A stretch of 5,993 nt of DNA from an uncultured Candidatus Saccharibacteria bacterium (GCA_938046495.1 CALIXG010000109.1:1-5993), one strand, 5' to 3'; positions 1-5,696 are shown, counted from the first letter of the stretch. Notes: generated by a model not told the origin, from the letters alone. Translations and numbers: made by a program.

Positions 1-661
1 CGAAGAAAAATTCTATCCTAGTAGATTCACTACCATATTCTGGGCGCTCTAAGCATATTAACTTAACGCCATTCTTATCGCATGGAATGACTACTTTGAG
101 ATTTACGCCTATTACTTTTTCCTCATTAGAATATATTACCGGGAATAATCCTAAATCTTTTTTATTACCTTCAGGTTTTTCCGGTCTTTCAGACATAAAC
201 TGCAAATTATACATTTCCCTTTGCCCTTTATTTTTAAGACTAAATTTTAGAAACGGGTTTTTTAATATCTCGTTTTTTAGATAGATCTCTTTTGAGGGTT
301 TTTCTTGAGGTAGACATATATATTCAATTTCCGCATCTCGACTTTTTTCAATTACACCGTCGGAATATTCAACACTGATTAGAGGAAGCGCCGCAATGGT
401 ATTGTCTTGTTTGCGCACCTGATTCTGATGTTCGATACTTTTATTTACCGAGTAAGCCGTTGCGATAAAGCCAGCTATCGCACTTAAGGCCGAGGCAAAA
501 TAGCCTATCAAGACTATAGACCATTGGCCCGGGACTGAATTTAATGGTAGGCCTAATTTACTGGGAATGTTAGCGATATCTAAAATAAACCATACTATCG
601 GGAAGATAGCTAAAAATACAGCTAAGGCAATAAAGCCATTTTTATCTTTTATTTTTTTCAT
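1..661 (-). CDS. Two-helix membrane protein of unknown function, C-terminus cut by window edge
   Basis: Read by hand on the minus strand, an ATG at 661-659 opens a frame of 220 codons with no stop up to base 1, so the gene is real-looking but incomplete. The protein begins MKKIKDKNGFIALAVF. Residues about 9-29 and 47-72 are hydrophobic and should be two transmembrane helices. A short charged stretch follows (KSIEHQNQVRKQDN, 74-87), then IAALPLISVEYS and a soluble, lysine- and glutamate-rich domain. This layout (two N-terminal helices, a charged coiled linker, then a 'lPyl' type strand and a cytoplasmic beta-rich region) is common among bacterial hypothetical membrane proteins in accessory regions; I know no function for it. 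It starts 56 bases after the DUF2726 gene on the same strand. A weak AAGG lies 11 bases before ATG, and a TATAAA at about 684-679 could be a -10, but no good -35 is seen. Plus-strand frames in this stretch are shadows. Confidence 0.8.
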   Translation of the reverse strand, partial: MKKIKDKNGFIALAVFLAIFPIVWFILDIANIPSKLGLPLNSVPGQWSIVLIGYFASALSAIAGFIATAYSVNKSIEHQNQVRKQDNTIAALPLISVEYSDGVIEKSRDAEIEYICLPQEKPSKEIYLKNEILKNPFLKFSLKNKGQREMYNLQFMSERPEKPEGNKKDLGLFPVIYSNEEKVIGVNLKVVIPCDKNGVKLICLERPEYGSESTRIEFFF

Positions 662-717
662 ACTGAAATTAACCTTGTTTATACTATTGATATTCCTATC
701 TTTGATTTACGTTGGTT

Positions 718-1275
718 TTAGCTCTGCACGGAATTTGCATTAATTGCATCCGTAATAACTTTAGCTATTTCCGATTTAGTCATTGATTCGAATCTGCAAA
801 TTCTCGCTAATGGAATTCTGGCTTCCTTAAACATCCGTTCTATTTCCACATCACGCTCTATGCGGTCAGGTTTACTATGGGTAGAATCGTCTAATTCAAT
901 AACACAAATAACTTTATAACTTTCTTTACCAATCAATACAAAATCAACCGACTTGCCATTAATATGGCGAAATGCCGCATTCCAGTTTTGGCATTTTACT
1001 CTATAATCAAGTAAAGCCGAAAGATGTACTTGTGGCACAACAAACCATTTTGAGCTGAATATCTCATTTAAGATTTTAAAACACTCATTTTCGCGCGAGG
1101 TCATAACATAGGATTTTGCGTAATATTTATATTGTGACTTCTTAATTTGACTATTGTTTTCATTCGAGTCCTCTGCTTGCTTGATTTTGCCTATACCTTT
1201 AAAAATATAAGCTATCCCAATAAATATGCATATAACTATTGACCAACTTACTATATAATTAATTCCCTCTCCCAT
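718..1275 (-). CDS. Membrane-anchored DUF2726 protein (PD-(D/E)XK nuclease-like fold)
   Basis: A 185-residue protein with one N-terminal transmembrane helix (about residues 7-26, IVSWSIVICIFIGIAYIF), a polar linker (28-58) and a DUF2726 domain (about 59-165). Family hallmarks are visible: SRENECFKIL (60-69), the VVPQVHLSALLD segment (79-90), NAAFRHINGKSVDFVLI (99-115) and VICVIELDDSTH (122-133), then RDVEIERMFKEARIPLARI. D111 together with E127 and the following acidic residues match the Asp...Glu-x-x pattern of PD-(D/E)XK-like folds, to which DUF2726 is commonly related. Nuclease activity is inference from that fold. The orientation would place the domain in the cytoplasm. The start is supported by AAAAGGA at 1287-1281, five bases before ATG. 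The gene begins 105 bases after the STAS-like gene, so it may be co-transcribed with it, though a relaxed operator-like word lies in the gap (1352-1362). Confidence 0.85.
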   Translation of the reverse strand: MGEGINYIVSWSIVICIFIGIAYIFKGIGKIKQAEDSNENNSQIKKSQYKYYAKSYVMTSRENECFKILNEIFSSKWFVVPQVHLSALLDYRVKCQNWNAAFRHINGKSVDFVLIGKESYKVICVIELDDSTHSKPDRIERDVEIERMFKEARIPLARICRFESMTKSEIAKVITDAINANSVQS

Positions 1276-1380
1276 TTTTATCCTTTTGTTTTAATAAGAA
1301 TCCGTTACTCAGAATACTAATCTTTCCTTTTAGGACTACACTTACATTTAAGCGGCATAGCGTTTAACCAAAAGCTTAGA

Positions 1381-1668
1381 CTACATGCTTTCCTGCATAT
1401 ATTCCTCGACAATTTCAATCACAACTTTTACATTATCTGTACAGTTCTTAAAGTTTATTTTATCAAAAACAATTTCCGGGTATTTTCGAATTGGATCAGC
1501 AAGTAACGCGTGGACAAATGACTGCGTGGCTCCAGTTACCCCCTCAAAATCAATCGTTATATCTTCTTTTTTTTTAAGGCATGGCAAAATAATTTCTAAT
1601 CGAATTTTTCTAGCAATATCTTTGTTTTCGCCATAATCACCGATATATTTAAACATCTTTATTATCAT
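1381..1668 (-). CDS. STAS-like domain protein (DUF4325)
   Basis: A single small domain of 95 residues. The core reads ITIDFEGVTGATQSFVHALL (37-56), followed by KINFKNCTDNVKVVIEIV (70-87). This is the pattern of the STAS-like DUF4325 family: a hydrophobic strand ending DFxGV, then a Thr/Ser-rich loop with SF, then a helix. Its position after an ATP-binding GHKL protein recalls SpoIIAB/SpoIIAA or RsbW/RsbV pairs, where the kinase phosphorylates a serine in the STAS protein. Here S50 or T45/T48 fall near the equivalent loop, but phosphorylation is only inference. The ATG shares four bases (ATGA, 1668-1665) with the stop of the ATPase gene, implying translational coupling. An AGGAG at 1685-1681 lies 12 bases upstream, inside the ATPase gene, and favours this first ATG over the second one four codons later. 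The product might act as an adaptor for the ATPase rather than as an anti-anti-sigma factor; no sigma factor is seen nearby. Confidence 0.82.
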   Translation of the reverse strand: MIIKMFKYIGDYGENKDIARKIRLEIILPCLKKKEDITIDFEGVTGATQSFVHALLADPIRKYPEIVFDKINFKNCTDNVKVVIEIVEEYMQESM

Positions 1669-2639
1669 ACAAACTTAAATCTCCTATATTGGCGTTTTTG
1701 TCGTAGCCGTATGGCATCTCCATAACTAGTGCGTATTTTAGCTAAAAGTTTATCAAATTCATCCAAGTCACTATCTAATGTTAAATCAATTGCGACTAGT
1801 GTACCGTGAAGATATGGAGCATCAGCTCTTTCCGAATGGCGATCATCTTCTGGATTAATTGTTAATCGAGGATTTTCGGAACGTTTGTCTCGCAATAAAA
1901 GTTTATATATGCCTGACCCGCTGTATATCATAAAGTAATTTCTAGTAACTTTGACAATTGACTTAATGAAGAATAGTCCGGCTCCGGCATTGTCTCCGGT
2001 TCCACCCGCATTAGTAGTGGTTCCAGAAACTCCTGGAGTTAATGCCCATTTAATGGCGTTGACATCATTTTCTGCGTGATTTGGCCAAAATTTACTTAGA
2101 CTCTGACGGATCCCAATTCCGTTGTCGCATATTCCTATACGAATAGTATTGGACTTCTTATAGTATTGAGCGGCAACTATTGCCCCAGTTTTACTCATGG
2201 AGTGCTCCAACACGTTTCTAATCAATTCTCCGACAACATATTTTATAGCATCTGCCTTATCTGGTGGAAGATGGAGTAGGGGAATCATTTCAGAGATAAA
2301 ACGTGACTGTTCGTCTGGTGTTTTAATTATGGTTAATGGAATAAAACGACCGGAAGGGTCTTTCTTGTTTATCAAATATGGTGATTTTTGAGAAGTAAAG
2401 TTAAATAACCCCATACTATCAAGGTATGATCCGGAAGATGCGGTTAAATTTGGGATCTGCACGTTATCTTCTCCGACCTGTAGGGCAAGTGACGCTGCTA
2501 ATGTTAAAATTGCAGGATGAACGTTAATCCACTTCGGATGAGTCTCTATCACTAGATTTGTTTTATCTGTTAAGTCAAGTTTATTCAAAAAACCATCGAA
2601 ATAAGCTAGGTAATCGGAATTGGAGAAATACATCTTCAT
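1665..2639 (-). CDS. GHKL/HATPase ATP-binding protein with degenerate N-terminal STAS-like region
   Basis: A 324-residue soluble protein. A Bergerat ATP-binding fold covers about residues 128-290: N box with VVGELIRNVLEHS (135-147; E138, N142 and H145 are the expected Mg/ATP-site positions), G1 box DNGIGI (172-177), a glycine-rich lid GGTGDNAGAGLFFIKSI (212-228) and HGTLVAI (278-284). No dimerisation/phosphotransfer histidine domain and no transmembrane segment are present, so it is not an ordinary sensor kinase. Residues about 27-80 (TNLVIETHPKWINVHPAILT onward, then SYLDSMGLFNF) resemble the STAS-like N-terminal part often found ahead of HATPase domains in this kind of protein. The basic tail (RLRQKRQYRRFKFV) could bind nucleic acid or membrane; that is a guess. 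The gene is the first of a coupled pair with the DUF4325 gene. Transcription should start at or within a base or so of the ATG, because the -10 TACAAT ends six bases before it; the second ATG two codons later is possible but less likely. Confidence 0.87.
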   Translation of the reverse strand: MKMYFSNSDYLAYFDGFLNKLDLTDKTNLVIETHPKWINVHPAILTLAASLALQVGEDNVQIPNLTASSGSYLDSMGLFNFTSQKSPYLINKKDPSGRFIPLTIIKTPDEQSRFISEMIPLLHLPPDKADAIKYVVGELIRNVLEHSMSKTGAIVAAQYYKKSNTIRIGICDNGIGIRQSLSKFWPNHAENDVNAIKWALTPGVSGTTTNAGGTGDNAGAGLFFIKSIVKVTRNYFMIYSGSGIYKLLLRDKRSENPRLTINPEDDRHSERADAPYLHGTLVAIDLTLDSDLDEFDKLLAKIRTSYGDAIRLRQKRQYRRFKFV

Positions 2640-2645
2640 ATAACT

Positions 2646-2674
2646 ATTGTACCTGTATAGCGTGTTTCTGTCAA
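2646..2674 (-). promoter_or_regulatory. Near-consensus sigma70-type promoter of the ATPase/STAS pair
   Basis: On the minus strand a perfect -35 TTGACA (2674-2669) is followed by a 17-base spacer and a -10 TACAAT (2651-2646, five of six). The ATG at 2639 is seven bases downstream of the end of the -10, which is about where transcription should begin, so the mRNA is predicted to be leaderless. No Shine-Dalgarno is present. The spacer contains one complete 11-bp operator arm (2662-2652), so a protein bound there would block RNA polymerase directly. Confidence 0.8.
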
Positions 2675-2691
2675 TAATCGCTATACAGGTA
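2650..2691. repeat. Inverted repeat 1 (13-bp arms), promoter-proximal operator candidate
   Basis: Perfect arms TACCTGTATAGCG (2650-2662) and CGCTATACAGGTA (2679-2691) are separated by 16 bases. The left arm lies between the -10 and -35 of the ATPase promoter, and the spacer carries the -35 itself. This placement, more than the hairpin-forming ability, suggests a protein-binding operator. Each 11-bp arm is itself almost palindromic around TATA, so each arm might bind a dimer. The regulator is not identifiable in the window. Confidence 0.85.
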
Positions 2692-2700
2692 TACTTATTC

Positions 2701-2738
2701 CCTGTATAGCGTGTTTATGAATAAAGACGCTATACAGG
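2701..2738. repeat. Inverted repeat 2 (11-bp arms), upstream operator candidate
   Basis: CCTGTATAGCG (2701-2711) and CGCTATACAGG (2728-2738) form a second dyad with the same arms and the same 16-base spacing as repeat 1, offset by exactly 49 bp. The first 16 bases of both units are identical (CCTGTATAGCGTGTTT), while the spacers have diverged and this one lacks the -35. It looks like a duplication retained for cooperative binding upstream of the promoter. Confidence 0.85.
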
Positions 2739-2987
2739 ATTTATTGCATTATATTTCTTTTTGCTCCATTATCATTGTTCTTAATTCATTCAACTCTAGT
2801 AAAACTAACCATGTACCCAGGAGAGTTTCAGGAGTCAGTCATCCACCACGTATAGCCGAGTATTTTGTACCAAAAATATCAATCTTAAAATTATCTTTGT
2901 GTCTACTAAGCGGGTAATCACATACTTTAAATGTATCAATTTTGTTTGGTAATGGCTATAGTCATCTCCCAATGTTGTTTAGAATCA
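2739..2987. other. Intergenic stretch with no convincing gene
   Basis: Together with the two inverted repeats this makes about 350 bases between the ATPase start and the GIY-YIG stop. I see no ORF with a recognisable domain. The minus strand carries two short protein-like pieces in one frame broken by a TGA (see findings), and there are loose matches to the operator core: GTATAGC at 2850-2856 and a nearly perfect palindrome around CTATAG at 2952-2965. No clear terminator follows the GIY-YIG gene. Confidence 0.5.
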
Positions 2988-3380
2988 TTAATTCGCGTTA
3001 TACCCAAAAATTCTAGTTAATAAAACTTCTTTCCAGAATGATTCCCTTGCGATAATATGCTCGTCAGATACATCATCGGTAAATGTCTCGAGAATTGAGT
3101 ATTGAAAATTCTCTTGAATATACTTCAAACGTTTTTCTTCGACTAACTCCTTGAGTTTTTTGTTTGGATATTTATTATTTTCCTTTTCATTCTTGTCATA
3201 CCCACTCTTCAAATAAACGCTCCAACGACCTAAAATTCCATCCTCACCATAAGCTGAACCGACATACTGTTTTCCGGTGTTTTTATCTGTAATTAAATAG
3301 ACACCTTTGCGTGATCTTAATGCTCTACACCAGTCTTTGGAGTTATCGATTTTTCTTTTTAAATCATAGTAACTAATCAA
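2988..3380 (-). CDS. GIY-YIG nuclease family protein, short form, probably N-terminally truncated
   Basis: A 130-residue protein that is nearly all one GIY-YIG domain: GVYLITDKNTGKQYVGSAYG (26-45) supplies the GIY and YIG strands, R52 in GRWSVY is the expected catalytic arginine, and E113 in ARESFWKEVL (111-120) the metal-binding glutamate; it ends LTRIFGYNAN. The GVYLITD..TGKQYVGSAYGxDG pattern with the xGxNAN tail fits a subgroup of accessory GIY-YIG proteins. From memory these are usually over 250 residues, with a separate N-terminal region that ends in a segment like VLISYxELKxII; here that segment sits right at the start. The start used is a TTG (3380-3378) without a good Shine-Dalgarno; no in-frame ATG exists nearby, and the frame stays open upstream only to a TAG at about 3419. 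Catalytic residues look intact, so it may still be active, or be a remnant. Confidence 0.75.
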   Translation of the reverse strand: MISYYDLKRKIDNSKDWCRALRSRKGVYLITDKNTGKQYVGSAYGEDGILGRWSVYLKSGYDKNEKENNKYPNKKLKELVEEKRLKYIQENFQYSILETFTDDVSDEHIIARESFWKEVLLTRIFGYNAN

Positions 3381-3404
3381 TACATTCTTGAAGTAGTATT
3401 GATT
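3375..3404. repeat. 9-bp inverted repeat across the GIY-YIG start region
   Basis: AATCAATAC (3375-3383) and GTATTGATT (3396-3404) are perfect reverse complements separated by 12 bases. The dyad covers the predicted transcription start (about 3400) and the TTG start codon (3380-3378). It may be an operator or, in RNA, a partly formed hairpin over the start codon. Nine matching bases can occur by chance in AT-rich DNA, so the placement is the main argument. Confidence 0.5.
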
Positions 3405-3406
3405 TA

Positions 3407-3435
3407 AGTATAGAATCTACCTATTTTGATGGCAA
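3407..3435 (-). promoter_or_regulatory. Sigma70-type promoter before the GIY-YIG gene
   Basis: On the minus strand TTGCCA (3435-3430, five of six) is spaced 17 bases from TATACT (3412-3407, five of six). Transcription would begin near 3400, about 20 bases before the TTG start. It lies between the ftsH stop and the GIY-YIG gene, so this gene need not depend on read-through from ftsH. Confidence 0.6.
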
Positions 3436-3556
3436 TATTTTTACCAATCTATGTTGCAAAGGTTGTGAGTTAATACGTACCTTCCTGAATATACTTGATA
3501 GTGGTATTATGATGGTTCATAGAGGACTTTTGATTTGCATGGGTTTGACGTTCTTT

Positions 3557-5509
3557 TTAATAGAGCTTGGCTTCTTTTGGCAGTTTACTGCCTTCGAAAA
3601 TATCCTTGAGATCTTCTTCTTCGAGGGTTTCTTTTTCGAGAAGCGCGTTGGCTACACGGTCGAGAATTTCACGATTAGCAAGCAAAACAGCTTCTGCACG
3701 CTTGGCGGCCTCGTCGGTAAAGGCACGCATTTCTTGGTCGATGAGCTCAGCGGTTTTTTCAGAATAAGGCTTACTGCTGGAAAGTGCATAGTAAGAAGCT
3801 TCGTCGGCTGGAAAAACTTGGTTGCGCGTCTTCGTACCGAGACCTTCGCGTAAAATCATATCCTTGCTGAGCTCGGCGATATGTTTCAAATCTGAAGAGG
3901 CACCAGTAGTGACACGATCTTCACCGAAGATGATTTTTTCCGCGATACGACCACCCATTGCACGAGCCATCACATCCTTGAGTTCGTAAATATTTTTGTA
4001 GCTACGATCTTCTGGCGGTAAGAACCAAGTAACACCACCGGTATGACCACGAGGGATAATGGTGATTTTATGCACTGGATCAGAATCTGGGAGGACGTGG
4101 CCAACCACCGCATGACCAGCTTCATGATAAGCGGTAAGCTTCTTTTCTTCGTCATTCATCACCTTGGATTTACGTTCTGGACCAATCGCCACACGTTCGA
4201 AAGCTTCGGTAAGATCCTTATTGGTGATTTCCTTGTGGCCTTCTCTCGCCGCGGTGATGGCGGCTTCATTAGCAATATTAGCTAGGTCTGCACCAGAGGA
4301 GCCGGCGGTTTTTTTGGCGAGAGATTCAAGATCAATAGATTCGACGGCTGGTTTGTTCTTGAAATGTACCTTCAAAATCTCGAGACGATCCTTGCGTTCT
4401 GGCAAAGTTACCTCGACATGACGATCGAAACGGCCTGGACGGAGCAGTGCTTTATCCAGCATATCGATACGGTTAGTCGCGGCAATCACGATGACGCCAG
4501 ATTCATTATCGAAACCATCCATCTCGACGAGAATTTGGTTCAAAGTTTGCTCATCTTCACGACCTGCCCCACCACGCGAATCACGCTTGTGAGCTACAGC
4601 ATCAATTTCATCGATGAAGATAATACTTGGGGCGTTTTTCTTCGCCTTACTAAAGAGGTCACGTACGCGAGAAGCACCGACACCGACGAACATTTCGGCA
4701 AATTCAGAACCGGAAATGCTAAAGAAAGGAACATTGGCTTCACCGGCTACGGCACGCGCCATCAAAGTTTTACCAGTACCTGGATCACCGGCGAGCAAAA
4801 CACCGCGAGGAATTTTGGCGCCGAGTTTTTCGTATTTTTTAGGGTTCTTAAGAAAATCGACGATTTCGGAAAGATCTTGTTTGGCGGCTTCATTACCAGC
4901 GACATCGGTGAAAAGGACGCGTTTTTTATCTGGACCGTAAAGTTTGGCACGAGATTTACCGAAGCTCATGCTCTCCTTATTCACGCTTTGAGCTTGGCCG
5001 AGCATGCGGCTAAAGAGGAAGACGGCGAGAGCGATTGGAATGACGAAGGAGGCAATATTGAGGAAAACCCCAAGCAAATCAATATCATCCGAATAGGTGA
5101 TATTTGGATATTTTTTCAGACATTCTGTAGCATCATTGCCGGACTTGTCTGCACACTTGATAGTGAGACCCTGGTCATAAAGAGTACCAGCGCCATCCTT
5201 GCGGGAATATTTTTTGGCTTTTTGGTCTTTATAGGTGATAGTGAGGTTATTGCCTGAGACATTGATTTCCTGAATTTTGCCATTTTCTTGATTGGCTTCG
5301 GCGATGACCTCAGAAAGTGGAACTTCCTTATGAGCATTTTCACCATTACCGGCGACATAATTCCAAAAAGCGAGTGAGAGTATGAGGAGAAGTAGGGTCG
5401 AAAAAATCGAACGGAAGGTGTTCGAAGGGCCATTTTTCTTCGATTTGTTATTATTTGATTTCACAAATTTGATTTTAGGACGATTCGAATCAGTATTTGA
5501 ATTATTCAT
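3557..5509 (-). CDS. ftsH: ATP-dependent zinc metalloprotease FtsH
   Basis: Full-length, 650-residue membrane AAA+ protease, which as a hexamer extracts and degrades damaged membrane proteins and some short-lived cytoplasmic regulators. In order: an Asn/Ser/Lys-rich cytoplasmic tail (1-30), TM1 (about 34-52), an extracytoplasmic domain (53-144), TM2 (about 145-168), the AAA+ module and the M41 peptidase. Key motifs: Walker A GDPGTGKT (241-248), pore loop MFVG (273-276), Walker B IIFIDE (296-301), second region of homology [20 protein letters not shown] (344-363, arginine fingers R360 and R363), zinc site HEAGH (462-466) and third ligand D540 in ASSD. Every catalytic residue expected is present. 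Two cysteines (C119, C130) lie in the extracytoplasmic domain and could pair. No Shine-Dalgarno precedes ATG; an extended -10 ending seven bases upstream predicts a leaderless mRNA and supports this start. It is visibly more GC-rich than the genes to its left. No terminator is evident after its TAA. Confidence 0.98.
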   Translation of the reverse strand: MNNSNTDSNRPKIKFVKSNNNKSKKNGPSNTFRSIFSTLLLLILSLAFWNYVAGNGENAHKEVPLSEVIAEANQENGKIQEINVSGNNLTITYKDQKAKKYSRKDGAGTLYDQGLTIKCADKSGNDATECLKKYPNITYSDDIDLLGVFLNIASFVIPIALAVFLFSRMLGQAQSVNKESMSFGKSRAKLYGPDKKRVLFTDVAGNEAAKQDLSEIVDFLKNPKKYEKLGAKIPRGVLLAGDPGTGKTLMARAVAGEANVPFFSISGSEFAEMFVGVGASRVRDLFSKAKKNAPSIIFIDEIDAVAHKRDSRGGAGREDEQTLNQILVEMDGFDNESGVIVIAATNRIDMLDKALLRPGRFDRHVEVTLPERKDRLEILKVHFKNKPAVESIDLESLAKKTAGSSGADLANIANEAAITAAREGHKEITNKDLTEAFERVAIGPERKSKVMNDEEKKLTAYHEAGHAVVGHVLPDSDPVHKITIIPRGHTGGVTWFLPPEDRSYKNIYELKDVMARAMGGRIAEKIIFGEDRVTTGASSDLKHIAELSKDMILREGLGTKTRNQVFPADEASYYALSSSKPYSEKTAELIDQEMRAFTDEAAKRAEAVLLANREILDRVANALLEKETLEEEDLKDIFEGSKLPKEAKLY

Positions 5510-5516
5510 ATCTATA

Positions 5517-5525
5517 ATTTTAACA
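5517..5525 (-). promoter_or_regulatory. Extended -10 promoter of ftsH (leaderless)
   Basis: On the minus strand TGTTAAAAT gives an extended -10 (TG, one base, TAAAAT at 5522-5517). Seven bases separate it from the ftsH ATG at 5509, so transcription should start at or beside the start codon. No convincing -35 is seen, which is tolerated with an extended -10. A heat-shock type promoter is not apparent. Confidence 0.5.
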
Positions 5526-5531
5526 TATTTA

Positions 5532-5560
5532 TTGCATAATTAACGGAAATATGATAGATT
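5532..5560 (+). promoter_or_regulatory. Promoter of the tRNA-Pro gene
   Basis: TTGCAT (5532-5537) as -35, a 17-base spacer, then TAGATT (5555-5560) as -10, preceded by TG at 5552-5553 (extended -10). The predicted start near 5567 leaves a leader of about nine bases before the tRNA at 5576. It faces away from the ftsH promoter within the same 66-base gap. Confidence 0.55.
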
Positions 5561-5575
5561 AAAAGAGTAGTGTTT

Positions 5576-5651
5576 CGGGGCGTGGCACAGTTGGTAGCGC
5601 GCGGCGTTTGGGACGCTGAGGTCGCAAGTTCGAGTCTTGTCGCCCCGACCA
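5576..5651 (+). tRNA. tRNA-Pro (anticodon TGG), CCA encoded
   Basis: A 76-base cloverleaf. Acceptor CGGGGCG (5576-5582) pairs with CGCCCCG (5641-5647); the C1-G72 pair is typical of bacterial tRNA-Pro. Anticodon stem CGGCG/CGCTG (5602-5606/5614-5618, one G-T wobble) encloses loop TTTGGGA with anticodon TGG (5609-5611) and G37. T arm GCAAG/CTTGT encloses TTCGAGT. Discriminator A5648 is followed by a genomic CCA (5649-5651). The D stem GCAC/GCGC has one A-C mismatch (5587 with 5599). With wobble at position 34 this tRNA could read all or most proline codons. Confidence 0.96.
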
Positions 5652-5653
5652 TT

Positions 5654-5696
5654 ATGAAAAGAAAAATGATCCTTTGGGGATTATTTTTGTTTTCAT
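5654..5696 (+). terminator. Intrinsic terminator-like hairpin just after tRNA-Pro
   Basis: Beginning three bases after the tRNA CCA, a long AT-rich stem forms between 5654-5672 and 5678-5696 (18 pairs including one G-T, with a G-G mismatch at 5661/5689) around a TTTGG loop. The apical part (AATGATCC against GGGATTATT) followed by TTTGTTTT is a plausible rightward terminator; the outer A/T pairs extend it and could also serve the other direction. Confidence 0.6.

Noticed and set aside
87..284. Plus-strand 65-residue ORF near the left edge
   Set aside because: It lies antisense to the longer uninterrupted minus-strand frame (1-661), which has membrane helices and a start codon in the same direction as its neighbours.
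2650..2738. CRISPR array or plasmid iterons suggested by the repeated CCTGTATAGCG word
   Set aside because: Only two units in inverted pairs, a period of 49 with related 16-base spacers, and no cas or replication gene; the promoter geometry explains it better as an operator.
2650..2738. XerC/XerD dif-like site because of the 11-bp arms
   Set aside because: dif sites have arms about 6 bp apart and a different consensus; here the gap is 16 bp and there are four arms.
2839..2841. UGA read as glycine (Gracilibacteria-type code), which would join the two peptide pieces at 2749-2955
   Set aside because: ftsH and the other genes contain no internal TGA, glycine is written GGN throughout, and the ATPase gene ends at TGA in a normal ATGA overlap.
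2711..2917. Plus-strand 68-residue ORF starting at GTG within inverted repeat 2
   Set aside because: No ribosome site, no recognisable domain, and its start lies inside a conserved operator arm; most likely chance.
4364..5257. Long plus-strand ORF (297 codons) opposite ftsH, and other plus-strand frames across 3509-4940
   Set aside because: They are antisense shadows of a full-length ftsH with all motifs intact.
5576..5651. tRNA-Pro as an integration (att) site for the accessory block
   Set aside because: No second copy of the tRNA 3' end is seen in the window, the block lies on the far side of ftsH, and there is no integrase.
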